From Balanoglossus misakiensis (Eukaryota > Hemichordata): a DNA stretch of 64,000 nucleotides. The position numbers were made by a program, and so were the translations under genes. How positions within the stretch are numbered: the stretch's first letter is position 1; each line of letters starts with the position of its first letter. Positions 40,101 to 55,100 of this stretch are shown piece after piece. The DNA lies in assembly GCA_040954595.2 (NCBI GenBank), contig CM082576.2:8804001-8868000 (forward strand), in the 5' to 3' direction. The notes under the pieces were generated by a model, which was not told where the DNA came from, did no database searches, and saw only the letters and a list, made by a program, of their open reading frames with translations.

Positions 40101-43100
40101 GCAATGCACAGACGGGCATGCACAGGTAACTGCTTGCAAGAACATAGGCATACATACATGTATGCAATTGCATGCACATCTCTTACATCCACATCCCTAT
40201 ATACACATACATTGATCCTGCCCAACGTGAAACATGTGACCTTTCCAAACAATCGAAGATTCATGCTGCCTGTGCCTAAGGAGATTGATTTTTCAAAAAT
40301 GTTTTCTCCTCTCCGATATGCTTCATGATATATATAATAACTCGCTTCTATCTTCTCACCTGTTACCTTGGTAACGAGTATATTCCATATAAACTGACCT
40401 GCTTTCACTCTCTTACTCATTTTCTCGAGATTGAGCCTCCGAGTTCTACAAAAACCTAAAAAGCACGAATGCTGATCAGCAGTGAAAATAAATTTGGTAC
40501 TAGCAGCAATTTTTTTAATGATAGTAGGGCATTTATCAGACAGCGCTGATAGTCCAAATAATTGATTCTTTTTTATATTAGAACTCCTTTGCTCTTCATC
40601 TAGTCACAATTTCAGCTAGGCTAGGGGCACAAGTGCAAGTCCAATTTAAGATAAAACTTTATATCTTTTTTAAACTTGTCTGTGAACAGTGGCAGAACAT
40701 GTCAAGGTATAGCTACAAATGATGGCATGTCCTTGGGTGGCAAATTATGCCCATCCATCAATTGATTCAATATCCATCATGATTAACTTTCTGAATAAAT
40801 TTACCGATGTGTTGTTTCTGTACAATAGTAGACTCAGGGTAATACTCTCATGGACCCCCATGTGAATACAAAATGTTAATCAGTATATTAAAGAATTATT
40901 TAAAACAGATTTTCCCCATGCAATTAATCGGCCATACCTGTCAAACTTTCAGCACAATTGAACATTAGCATGTCCGATGAAACACTGAAGGCTTGATCAA
41001 ATTCAGTGCAGTGAGTTCAAATTCATGTGTAGCCTAATACTAGTATTGCATATTCTTTTTTAGTATACAATGACTGATTAATCTGCATGCCACACCTATC
41101 TAAATCTCACCATAATTACATGTTACTATGTCTGGTGCAGCTTTAAAGCTTTGTTCAAATTCAATGTGGGGTTTATAACTATAACGTAAACACATGTTAA
41201 AACATGCAAATGAGCTATTAATATGGATGCCATATCAACCAAACTCAATATGAAATAAAATAATATGTATTATGTATGATTAATAAAACCCTAAATTCAG
41301 TCAAATCAGTTCTGATATAGCCTAATACATTAAATATGCAAATTACCAGTACTTATATGAATATTATGCCCACAAAAGTCTCTGATGGTTTGTTCCATCA
41401 TTTTTCAGTGTGGTTAGTTTTGATATATGGACCAGTTGCAAAAAGATTGTTGAAATATGAAGTTGAGCCAGTAATCTTCATAACGATAATTACCCCTGAT
41501 AGTTTCGTCGATTTCAGTGTAGTTATTTGATATACGGCCCAGTTGCAAAGTTTTGTCAAATTTGCAGTTGAGCCAGTAATCTCCAGAACATGCTCACCAA
41601 ACTTTCATAAAATTATTATATTACAGTAATGACTGTACCCCTAGAGGTTTGGTCAAATTCAGATAGAATATGTCTGGAGTTACCTGACAACACCGTTTCC
41701 AACCATTCCATCACTACAGTATCTCATGCTGCAGAGGGCCATGCTTGATGAAATAATTTCATCCTTTGTTCATGGACACCCAAGATAACCATGAGCACTG
41801 CTCAAACAAGCGGGGAATTATGTATTAGATCTGAAGATGCAATCAGACTCAGTGCCCGACACAATAACCGCGAGACATGAATCTTGCAGAGCAAGAAAAT
41901 AGCCAGCTATAGGCAGAGATAATAAAACCTATAGACAATAATGGATTTCAGATGGAGGGGAAAGTCTCGATTCCCACGGAGTGATGTAAGATTGTGATTC
42001 CCACGGAGTGATGCAATATTATTCTGATAATTCATTAACTGGAGTCGGGATTTGTCATTAAATCAACCAAGCAGAAATTAGCTCATTAAATGGCGAGATT
42101 TTGATATCCGATATAAATAATTGAGATGAAAACTATTAGGCCTGTGCCAGTAGCGCTTTAGTGTAATCCCGTTCTTTGTGCAAGAAATGCTAGGTCTATC
42201 TTATTTTTTTTAATACAGGGCCTACGTGTACTTGTTATTCAAACTATGATGCATGAGAATCTCCGCGAGTATAGGCACCTCTGGTGACTTTTTGCTTCAG
42301 TTTTGGAAACACTTAACTTCTTCACCTGTCAGTGTCTGTGTGGCAAGTGTTATTCTCAGAAATGTATCGTCCCTCATTCAATAAAGAAACTGACCCCAGG
42401 AAGGTTAATTGACGACGAGTCAATTGGGAAGGGTTATTATTCAGTTAGTTTGTATCACCTACTGTCCATGCTGTCACTGTACTGTGTATCTCTAGGTGCT
42501 GGTAACCATGGAAACATACACTGAAAGCAGCAGAAACATCACAGGTTTTTGCTTACATCTGCACTTTTCAAATGTGTTATTCTTGTGTAGAGAGTATGGG
42601 AGTTCATGCAAGCAGACCATCTCAAAACTTAGGTTGGGTAGTGACTTTTTTATTTTAAAGCTGTAAATTTAAGTTGAACCCAAATCACTTTGCAAATTCT
42701 CCTGGGGGTTGTTACAATGACAATTATGCCCCTTTTCTTCGGATTTGTGTACTGTCCCTTTTTGTGCCAAGTACGGAGGCTGAAGTACGTGGAAAGAAAC
42801 CAGCAAACAATCAAGCCCTCTCACTACCAGACACCTTAGCAGCTAATTGAGCCATAAGGACGACACAGGGTGATGTGCTTATAAATCAGTCATCTGAATA
42901 TCACCTCAGTAGGCAGATTCAAAAATTGGTTGTCATGAGGTCATTACAAAATGACAGAGAGAATACCTAAAAATAGGCCTCTGTCACAAATACAGCGCAT
43001 TTTTTCTCTCTCTTTAAATTCCACCGGGAAATAAGAAATTTAAATAGGAGAAAACTACTGTCTTGTGACTAAGGAAACACAGGTGTCTTATTTCAGAACA

Positions 43101-46100
43101 ACTCGCAAGATGTAAATTTTGCTTAAAATATTCTGTTTCAAACATAGTTAATGGACAAATTTACATGACTTCCGACTTGTTATGATGTGCAGAAGATGAC
43201 TGCACCATCACACTAGGCAAACGCTGCCCACTAGATTTGAACATGCCAGAAAAAATGTCTTTGCAAATACCACCTGTACTGATTAATGTTAGTACAGCGC
43301 TTGATCCACAACCACATTCAATCAAAAGATTAGATTTTTACAGCGGCAGATAAACATCTGCATTAGATGAATCTTTTCAAATGTACCCTGATAAACATCT
43401 GCATTAAACAAATCTGTTTAAATGTTAAATTTGTACTAAAATAACTTTCATATCGTCACATCGTTGCTACACTTTTAAATCAACAAACTCTAACATGTGT
43501 TATTAAAATATACTGAGCAAATACTTTGCAAAGTAAGCACCATCTTTTTTACGTCAGAATTTCAATTACTTTTCCCAATGGAGCCTTTGAATTTGATCGA
43601 AATCGTTACAACAAACAGAAGGTGCTGTGCACTTGTGGGCATTGTGACAATTGTATTCCACTATTGATATAGATAAATTAGTGAAAAAATCAAGCCATGT
43701 ACAACACAATTGTCACTTCCAACCAGATGAACAGCTACATGTTATTGAAACAGCGACACAAAAGAGGACGGCAAAAGACACACAATGTGAATTTTGCATT
43801 AAACCATTTCCTGCTCCGGCTTTTGTGCCATGCGATAAAAACGGATGAATATCGTCACACTCCGTCGAGATGCAACCATCACTGAATACCCCATGGCACA
43901 CAGTGTTACTGTCGGTTCGCTTGGTACCTTTGAAGCTTGGGCGTCAAAACACCACAGATGATTGGAGCCGAATAATATGCCAAACGTCTGTCGATACCAT
44001 GAATGTGCAATGACAATAAAAAAAATTAATTGAGATCAATTAATATTACCTCCAATATTTTGATATCACCTGGTCCAAGAGGCACTTCCTGTTTCTGAGT
44101 TTGTTCAGAGTCGGGGGTTTCATGATTTTCGGCCGGCATGACTGTGGTAATACAGTTTAGCCAACTATATATATATATATACAAAGTATATACTACCGCA
44201 AAAAATGTGGTAGCAAGATTCTCAATAAATATGTATTTACAGCCCCAGAATGTCTGGGAAGGTACTCCACATGTCTTGGGAACGTTACCAGTACTGAGAA
44301 TTCACACTCCTCGTGCTAAAAACAGCACCATCTTCAGATCGACACGATCAAGTATTGAATGTGGTTTTTCAGCAATTAAGCATAAAAATTATCAAATCAT
44401 GTGGTAGCAGTGATGATGATGATACACACTATCCCACAAATAACTGCATCTGCCAGCGGATGATGACTTTATCCATGGATTTGTCCTGCGTCAAAGGCAC
44501 CAGTTTTCCACAGACACCAGTCAGTCGTTGAGATTCCTCTTCAGAACGAGAAACGGCGTGTGTGCGTACAGGAGTGTCTGATTGTAGGCCACTACACGCT
44601 GCATAGTTTTCATTTGAGCTGACACTGGCATTCAAACTGCACCTGCTAAAGCATCAGTTGTACTCCTCCCCTTCCTCGTACGGCGAGACCCACGGACAGG
44701 ATGAAACCTCCAAAAACAGCAGTTGAGATGTAGAGCCACGATTCGTGTCAGACCGCACGATTGAGAAAACATGTGTGAACTTCTGGTGAAACAGCTAGCA
44801 AGCACATCGGTGGTACTTGTGATGCATGTCCACAATAACAGGATTCCTGATTAACGGCAGCGCTGGCCACACAGCGGATGTGACACTAATGTGCGTGGTA
44901 GTTTTTTTTTTTTTTTTACATAATTAGAATAAAGTGGGCATATCCAATGAAATGTGCCTATAGATCTCACATTTGATAGTGCTGGATCATGCGGCAATTC
45001 ATCAAACGTGACGGTATATGCTGATCAGTAAAGGATCATGACGATCAGAAACAGGGCCATTGTCTCCATTGGCGCTTGCACGAAGGAGATCAGGACGAGC
45101 AGACACAGAGCGATCTTCAGCGTCCAATGCATTGACTTCCTACAGTGCGCTTATAGTGTTGCCTTCCACTTCAACGCTATGCATGTTCACACCCACAACA
45201 AAGGGGACGAACATGAATATTAAACAACATCACTGCACAGGCCTGCATAATTAGACACCAGGATTATACCCAGTTCCCGCCAGTGAAATGTATGCACTGC
45301 TGAACACGACTACTGCAGTGCGCTGCCATGGAAACATCAATAAACCAATTGTATTGGCCGTGCACCTTTTATTTAGCTGGCTCAGCTCATCAAACGAGCT
45401 GCAATGTCTGCAAAAACGCAGAATGTACATCAATCTATATTTCTTTTTGATATTTGCATATATGTTGAGTGCGTCTCGATAGCAACCTGTGAATATTCAT
45501 GATGGCATCTAGCTAATAATATCATCATTCATGTTGAATGTTTCGCGCACAGGAATATTCACAGCAAGAGTGGCCTGTTTTCAGACATCCACCATACAGA
45601 AGTGTGCATGGAAGCAGCCAGGAATGTTCTGAATACGGAATCACGTTGAAGAGCTAAAGGCTTTTACCCCACACTTCCATAATGGCAGGCCGGCATGAAT
45701 AATTGATATTAGGATCTCTCCTACGGCAATAAAATGTTTCCAGAGTTTCTGTTGAAGCCGTCATAAAATTTTCAATTTGGTTTGGTATGCTCTACGGTTT
45801 TTAACAGTTCACGGACTGGGGAGAATGTCTGGCAAACCATTTTATGACAGACACGGCTTTAAATTTAAAGACATCGCCAACACAAACACTACATCAATGA
45901 CTGGTTTTTAAAAATATCCTGGCTGCTTTGAGAAAAGACCACCTGTACACGTGTAATAAGTGTTTATTGAAATGACTTCGCAGAACATTTATTTCTGGCT
46001 TCTAAATATAAATTTAATGAATTTATTGCAGTTGTTTAATCTTTCCCCATGGAACTCCCATACATCTGCTTTGAATTTTAACCAAACATCGGCTGTGGGC

Positions 46101-49100
46101 AGTGGCTATTAGGCTAGCTTAAAAAATATGACTTTCTATGAAAGCTGAAGTTTGAGTTTAGGGGTGGGAAAGTAAAACTCTTCAATTTACCACATAACAG
46201 AAAAAGATTATGCTATTGAAACTTTATACAGATTGAAAATTCAACCTATTGACTGAAGCTTTCCTGAAAATCGTATGAACCAGACCACTTCTATACCATA
46301 CCTGACTGGGAGAGGCACACAAGTAGAGTTTTAATCTACGAGTTCTCTCTGAATATTTGAATCAAGTGTAAAAATTTGTATATTACTAACATTTTTATTC
46401 AATTATCTACCGATAAATGATTGTAAACAAAAGGGGGAAAATGTACACCGTTGATCATGCCGCAATAAGTATTCTGATCACAAATATTTGTTGCAAATAT
46501 TTTCATAACGGATAAAAAATATTAATGCACTGTTGATAGTCATGTAGCAGCCAGGGATCGCGTTAACGCAGAATTCCGCGTCCGGGCCGCAAGCTTTTTT
46601 GCTGGGACGCGGGTTCACTTTGATGTCTGCGTCCGGGGAACCCCAGCTGAGCGCACACTGCAGTAATTAATGATTGTCTTGTAATTTTAATTTGTTTATT
46701 CAAAAACACTTTTACGGCTTGCTAATCCAGAAGATTGACACTTGTAAACAAAAACAAAGTGTGAAATAATCATTTGACTAAAGCATGTTAGAGTTTTCCT
46801 GACAACAAAAGAAAAACTGGCTTGGTTTTTTCTTTGGCAGGTCCGCCAATTGCCTTGTCAACAAGTTGTGAACGATGTGTCATTAATTAGGGGCCGATGT
46901 CGAGAGCGGGTGGTCGCGCGCGATCGCGGGACGTACCCAGCCGGCCGACTGCATCGAGCGGTGGACCCGATGTACCGCGCACGGTCAATCGAACGCGCGC
47001 GACCTTGTTTTCGACAGTTCAGCGGGTGTCTTTGTTGACTCTCTCGTTCTATGTGTTTGATTTCCGCAAAAAAAGAGAAAATTTCTCGCTTTTGATTATG
47101 CTTTTTACAGCCTGTCTATCTTCATTGGTGTACATGTAATCCTTTCACCCGTTTTCGCTTGAAAATCTTTGATTTATCCGACTCCATGTAGCTGGACTGG
47201 GTTAAATATGGGGGCAAAGCTCGTCAACGATCAGAACACTCTGACATCGATAGCTATGCATCGCTTCCTCACTGTGGTTCCCCGTATAAACACAGGGGGC
47301 TCTCCCTCCGCGATTTTATTGTTTGTTTGTTGTTGTTGTTGTTGTTATTGATTGGCAAAATCTTTTTCTCAAGCTATATCAAACTTCAATGAACAGAAAG
47401 CCAGAAGGAAATTACTTTATAATAAAAAATGAAACGTTCATAGAAAATGAAAATAAATGTGGTAATACACTTAAATTGTGATGTTGACTTCGCCAGTAAG
47501 TGTGTGGCGAGTACGTATGTGTTATAATATATTGAAAAAATGGGGACCCACAAAAATATTTAGGGACCCCTGATTTTCACAAGGAAGGGGTCCCAGGGAC
47601 CCCAAGATTTTGAGGCCTAGCGCAATCCCTGGTAGCAGCTATTAGGAATTACACCCTTAATAGCTCTGCACATGGGAATCATCACGTAGGTGCAATTACA
47701 TCAGCAATGTGGCTGACACTATGTTGGAGATTAATTATCACACATGAGAAAATATGTAACATCTGCAATGTGTGAGTGACATCATCGTAAGGGGCACTAG
47801 TCGCCCCTTGACAAATTGCTAGGGGGTGTGAAAATTCCAAGCCCCCCCCCCCCCCTTTTCATCCTATACGAACAGCTGTGATTTGCATATGCATATATGC
47901 AAATATAAGCTACAATTAAAACCAGTTTACAGATTCCTGAATTAACTGGATTTGACAAAAAAGGAACTTGGTAGTTTTATTGAACTTTATCTGATAATGA
48001 CAGATGGCAGTGAAACTGAATGGCTGTGAATTCTGAACAATGACCTTAATACTTGACATTATTCATATTCTCATAAACTTCAATATCCTAGTGGGATGTT
48101 GCATTGCATGTCTGGCGCAGTTGAATTTCCTGAAGCTATTACGAGTGCATCAGGGGCGCCTTGAGGAACACAATTAAAGCTCAGCGTGTTTCATTTAAGT
48201 AGACCTTGGCAACCACTAAGAAATGTCTTCAGTATGTTTCACATCAGTGTGTGCATTTATAACCAGTGCATTGCCAAAGTAAGTCGGTGTACAGGTACGC
48301 TTGTTGCAGTCGATAAAATCATAGAACAGCTCTTGTACACTGCACCCTTGGAATAATTTTTCAGGGAGTACAGCGAATGATCCCAATCTTAATCCATTCT
48401 CTGTTCTGTTAAATTGAGAGCTTTTACTTCAAATACAAAAAAAAAGAACAGAAATAAAGGTATTCGCCATCATTCTTTCTCCTAGAAAATTAACACAATT
48501 AATAATTATAAGTTAATGTTAGCGCTTAGCAGCCATTTTGAATATTAAATGCAGCCATTAAAATTTTGAAATAAACAGATTTTCTGATCCAATCAACCAC
48601 ACCTGCGTCTTGATGTGAAGGGAAAAGTTTCTTCGATCATGGCATGCAAAAGAAACTTTCAGAAATCACCTGAGGTGTGTGCACTAGTTACATGTACTTT
48701 ACCAGGTCAATAATAAATTCATACTTCATAATCCAATATAGGTCTACCTACTCAATTTCATTGTGAGGTCCCATTACTGGAGACTGATATTGATTTTTTA
48801 AGTTGTAATTTCTCATTTTAGCCACAGCAAACAGCAGAGTGGTCGTTTCGTTTTATCAAACCAATTTGTTGTGACAATTAAATGTTGACAATGATTACTG
48901 GACAAACATAAACTCTACACACTCAAGCTCACCAGCATTTTCCATATTTGCAAATGCTTGTGGATGCACACAAGGTATATGCACAAACAAGTTATCAATT
49001 CACCTTCACAGTTTAAACAAAATTATTGAAAAATTGTAAAAGCAACAAAAATCATTTTTATATTGATCATACGGTACTATTACAACATAACACCGAAACT

Positions 49101-52100
49101 TGCATAGCATTTTTTTCTATTACTTGTACATGCATTAGGTATCTTTTACAAGGAGTCGTAACCCAAAAACTAATGATATCTAGAATTTTCATCATTCCGA
49201 TTTTTTAGAACCTTATGACTGAAAATTGAAAGTAGTCGAGTTTTGTGAGATTGTCTACATTTATCTTGGGTACCTAGCAACTTTCTGAGCACTTAACAAA
49301 AGGCAAACATCTAATAGATTTAGTGGCTGTATTTAGAAAACTTCAAAAGGGATTTTTATACGTCACACACTCTACAATGAAGAGCACTGACGCGAACTGT
49401 CTGCTCAACTTTTACCGGCAGCAATAGGGTCTGAACATTAATATTCTTTTCTCAAGAACGTCACTTCAAAAAATGGGCTATCAATATAACATTTGTGGCA
49501 ATAACGTCCATTTTTAGAACATAATCCATCAAAGTTTTTATGACGAAAAATGAAATTTGTGGAGCCATGAGGAAAGAAAGATTAGTTACTTCATCTTGAA
49601 ATTCTTGTGCAGTAGTAAACATCCTATCAAAATGGATTATAGTAATCCTCCATTGAAGTATGCATAATCAAGCTACACACAGTTGACTTGTGTGCCATGA
49701 ATATTTTACACAGTTCTTTCTCTTTTTATATAACAACTCTGTTAAAATGCGGACTGATACCAATTGGCTTGAAAATGCTCTTCAGTACACAATATCAAGC
49801 AGCCCTTTTTTTATTCAAATTTGATTAATTTCTTATTTAAATTCCCATAGATTTGCACCTCAAATATGTACATTCAGCACACAGATAATTATCCCAGTTG
49901 AGAGCAAATTAGCAAACTTTGCATTAGGAGATGAAAGGAATAATACATTCAATTACTTTAATTGATTAAATTTTCTTCCTCTTGTGAGCTTTGACAGCGT
50001 CAATGAAGCCCTGCCAAGTTTTAATGCGTTTATTCTCTCCCTTTTCTGTGCCTTTGTGGAGATTCTTTCATCACCTATCAATGTGACAAGCATGTCTCCA
50101 TGTAGACACGGTGTTCTCAATGCCACATGTTAATTTCTCAGTGTTGAACCGTAAACAGTGGAGATGGCACGGACCGGAGAGAGCAAAGAAGCACCTTGCA
50201 TTCTGAGCATACCCCTGTGGGCCATCTCTAATTTGATTAGGCCACTCAAGAGCAAAACACTCTACGAGGGGTAAAACTCACGGTTAGCTGACACTGTTGC
50301 TGCGTGAAATGAAAACAGACCACCTACACCACCGGAGAAATGCACAATTAGATTACCGAGCAAGGTTGCCTCGACATTATCATTTGGCTGAAACATCAGA
50401 GCGTTTTTGGCAAAGCGGTAAATCCCAGCATTGCAATTTAACAGAAAATTATTGTTTCCTTGATTTATTTTTGTCATGCCGGAGAAAGCCCCTGGTAACT
50501 TTTATTGGATAAAATTGTTTTTACTGGTATCCCTCTGTTTGATTTGAGCAATTTATGTTTAACCAGCAACGGGTACGGCTTTGCATCTATTATTCAAATT
50601 AACCCATTCATTTGCTGCCTCCCCTTGATTTGCTAGATTTGCACGTCACGGACAGGAAATTGGATCATACTTCATAACATTACTCACGCATTAGTTGTCA
50701 GCGTTTAGTGTTTCGCAATGCTGCAATTGAGTTCAATTTGGACGAAAATCAATGAGAGGCATTGATGGCAGAAGCCCCTCTTCCAATGCCACGGTTTTGT
50801 CAATAGTTTGCAATTCACGTAAACGATGACGAAAACTCGTGTAAACAGGTGCAACATTCAAACGTTTTCCTATCCTTTCAAATGCGCTCCATGTGATTGA
50901 TACTGGCGGGTGTAAAATTTCATTTTGAGTCCATTAGTACCGATATTATTTATGTGCACATTTTTGATTCTCCTGACCAACACCAAGCAAATGGAATCTC
51001 TGACAAGAGATATGGTAAATAGGTAATTCAATATTCCGAAAAATGCAATAATCCACTACCGTTGACACAAGAAAGTACGCAATAGGGACATGGTAACACA
51101 GAACATGTAGTGTGAATCAATATGCCACATGATAATACCACTGCCTCTCACAGGGAAATGCAAAATCCAGCCTGGTACAGTGACAGAATCCATGTGTATT
51201 ATAAGTTTAATGCTATAGATCCAGAAACCTATGATAACTATGTTTCTGTCCTCTCTTTGATCAAAATTTTGAAGAATGAGAGCTACGTAAATCCAAACAA
51301 TGCACATCCACGTCATTGACTTTTTTTCAGAAATCTCAAAAACATACCGAGAATCCCAGGAATGCATTAGAGAAATTACTTGATTTTTCTGTTGTGACTG
51401 TGCATGCAATAAGGTTTGACATTTAAGCTGTAATAGGCGCACCGGACCCAAAGTTGTTTCTTTCAATGTTCTGCCTGTTGTCTATTGCTTGCTTGGATAA
51501 TAAGACGACAAAATTAACCAAAACGACCTCAGTTATCACACGGATTCTCAATAAACGCGTGAGAGAGTCACACGCGAATGATGTCCAAAGCTCTTGGATT
51601 ATGCCAACATCACATTTACATGAATATCTGGCAGTCACATTCATGAAATATGAACCGTAGACACGTTTTATCTATCCCCCACATTTTCAAGCCTCATCAC
51701 TGTACTCGGTACTGTTCATAAATTGTCTGCAACCCCGGGGGAGAATTTTCCATTTTCCATTCCATATGCATCATCATAGGCTGACTGTTTAAATGTCACG
51801 CACGCACACCCTGAGATAAAAAACTTGACGTCTTTGTGTTGCATTCCCTGCAAATTTACATGTACACACATCTACAGCTCTGTCAAAGTTTCCCTTCTCT
51901 ATGCTGTAAAATTTCAGCGAGGTTGATCCTGCTTTGGGGTAGGGGTCTGAACTGCAGGTCCCTATACGATTCTGAGTATGAGCAAAATTTTAAGGACAGA
52001 ATCAATAACACCAAATTAATATTTCAGAAATGATATTTAAATATGACATGTACAGGTACCGTATGTGGTGATATTTGAATAAATCTGGTAAGTTTGAAAA

Positions 52101-55100
52101 CGGCTCTCCCCTTTTTTTCTCAAAGGTGTGATCCACAAAATTGCTGTAGTTTACGCAAGCCCTTTCCTTGTAAGACATGAACCAGTAGTCGATCAAATTG
52201 AATGAAAATCTACAACCGCTTCAGTTTAATGAGAAGATCACGAAATGAGAATGTTTACAGTTGTGAACCTCTTTCCCCGAGAAGTGATCTCTCTTGGGGC
52301 AGAATGTAGGTTTCACTTACTTCTCTGAGCGTGACCTCAGATGACATGATGTGAGAATAAAGCCTGAATAAAAATAAATCACATCACAAGCAAACTGACT
52401 TGAATGCATAGTTGCCGCAAGTAGGTCATTATTCTGTTCTGCTCTTAGCCTTGATCTTTTGACTTACTTATTGGTTTAATAATTAATAGTGGAGTCGCAT
52501 CAGAAAATTGATGTCGTCCCTGCGCAAGGGTAATCCTTTAGGTTGGCCCAAAATAGCCATGAATGTGGGCACCATACTACTACGTCAGACCAGAACTGGA
52601 CTAGGCTTGTAACCGTAGGGAGAGGGTTTAGGTTGGATGTAAAATCAGAATTGTGCCAATTTTTAAAAACATCTTTTTGCCTCCAGCATGCTGTCTACAA
52701 CTTACAAGGACACAAAATATTACTTAGGTGCGTCATCGGTTGCAAGCCACCACTGCCACTACAATCTTTAAATAAATTTGAACTGCATAATCCCTTGCAT
52801 CTTTAATGAGACATAGACTTTGATCACTGAATTGTTCATGAAGCATAGCTGCAGTAAAAAATATCCTGATGATTCATTCTTCATCCTAGAATGTTTGTAC
52901 ATTATCTAGTTGTAGAGCATATTAAATTTAAGATATGTTTCCCATCAAAAGAAAGAGATACAGTCCAATTGCCATTTTCCCTTCGGACATGACATCGGTT
53001 TATGTATTCATTGAAAAATATTGCCAATGAATGAATGATTGAGTTGACATTTACAGAACATAAACATCCTTCATCTGATAACGCAGTGACACTAAAATAG
53101 CTATACACATATTGTCATTACGTGTATCTTTATGCATACTACGTAATCGCTTTGCATTCAAATCCAGTACTAAAAACCATGTTTGTGATAGTAATTCATT
53201 GAAAAATATTGCCGATGATTGTGTTGACATTTACAGGACATAAACAATTCTCCATCGTACAACTCAGTGACACTGTGATGCATACCACTGCTTTTGTCAG
53301 TGTTTGTCCCCTTGGGTGGCCGTGGGAGACGGTCCAGAAGGGAATGTGTCCCATGTTTCACTTTTTCTCTTAAGGCAGGTGACTATCCAGATGCAGTGCA
53401 TGGTTATCACATTCCATAGCCTTACGTGCAGAATGTTTAGAAAACAGTTTTACAATATTGTAGTTTTCTTTAATTGTTCACAAGGTGCCAAAAGAGTGAT
53501 TGAATGATACACAGAAAACCCTATGTCACAGTGCAAGTATTTTTTTTCATAGACCTGTTCAGATATTTTCACCACAGGAAAACTATAGGATTAGGAGTGC
53601 GAGAAAAGTGGTGGATATAGATCAGTGCACACAAACACCATCACGAGAGGGCTCTCTACAACAAATTTTATCACACATCTTCCTAGAGGGCGCCCTCCAC
53701 CACGTCCTCGGATCCTTCTGTGCACCAGATGAGGTGCTACATGTACAGATGGCAATATGCATTGATGACCTCCTCTTCACTATACAGACTGACCCATTTA
53801 CATATATTTATACCTTGAATAGATTGATGGAATTCAATTGTGTAATAGTGTAAATCAATGTTACTTGGTTGGGGCCTTAGATGGGGATTTGTGTCTATAT
53901 ATAGTGTACAGGTATTTTTAGTTATTATTGCACATCTTCAAAATTCCTCACACCTCTCATGACAAATCAATTGATCTCAACCCAAAATAAGGCCAACTGC
54001 ACTTACGTTGACCATGAAAAACAAAAATAAAGCAAAACAAATATTTTTATATCTTTACATAAAGAAAGACAAGTGGATCGCATATTCTGTGCTGATTAAC
54101 ATAAGGTCTGGTGCGATACACGATCTAGTCAGCGGTTGTGCTTTGTGTATTACTATCGACATTACTCATCAAAATAAGTGAAGATTTTGTTTTACCGATT
54201 TGCATATGACTCAGTTTTAATTATAGACTTATATTTATTTATCTCTTCACCATTCTGTCACAGTTTATGAGTATATACTGCAGCACACATGAAAATTTAG
54301 TATCAATCTACAGATTTCTATACAAAATGTTGTATATGCATAATCTTTTAAATGTGTCATACCAGTATAAAGCACTGGCCATTAAAGATAGAGTTAATCT
54401 CATGTTATGTTAAAGAAACTGTGCCATAAGAGGTATTCTTACAATCTTTGAGCATTGATATTTCAGAAGACATCGTGGCCTAGTGGTCAGGGTGCCGGAC
54501 AAGCAATCAGAAGGTTATGGGTTCAAATCCCCGACCAGCCCATGATGTTGTACCCTTAAGCATGCCACTTTACTTCTCCTTTCTCTAGGGGTACCGGCTT
54601 TGTACAGGTTATTCACACCTGTTCCAGTCGTCCTTACCAAGGTAGACACACTTTTTGTGTTTGCTATGGATCTTGAAGTATTTTTTTTTAATAAACTCAA
54701 GGGGAAGGATGGACTTTTTGGATATGTCACAGCAAAATGTTCCTGTGGCAAGCTTGAATGAAATCAATTCTGGGTAAAAGCACTTTAAAACTGTGTGTTT
54801 TGTTTTAAAGTGCTATTACCCAGAATTGATTTCATTTCATTTGCTGTGACATATCCAAAAAGTCCATCCTTCCCCTTGAGTTTATTAAAAAAAATACTGC
54901 AAGATCCATAGCAAACACAAAAAGTGTATTTATTTCGTAATATAACAGTCATCAATGCAGTATATTACGAAACAAATCATAGATGTCATATAGTGGACTC
55001 TCATCGCTTAGCAACTGAACAAGAACCAGAACTATATAAACATTGTGTATGAATGATCATGGGTGATCACACAAAATCTTCTCTGGCCATAGAGGGTGCT

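Noticed and set aside
40043-40420. 125-codon minus-strand ORF
   Set aside because: No recognisable domain; composition typical of intronic sequence.
51056-51466. 136-codon minus-strand ORF in SNAP25 intron 1
   Set aside because: Longest unassigned ORF, but with no family motif, AT-rich irregular codon use and no splice or promoter context.
54471-54545. Possible tRNA gene (A and B boxes present)
   Set aside because: Flows into a SINE body with no clean acceptor stem; read as the tRNA-derived head of a SINE.
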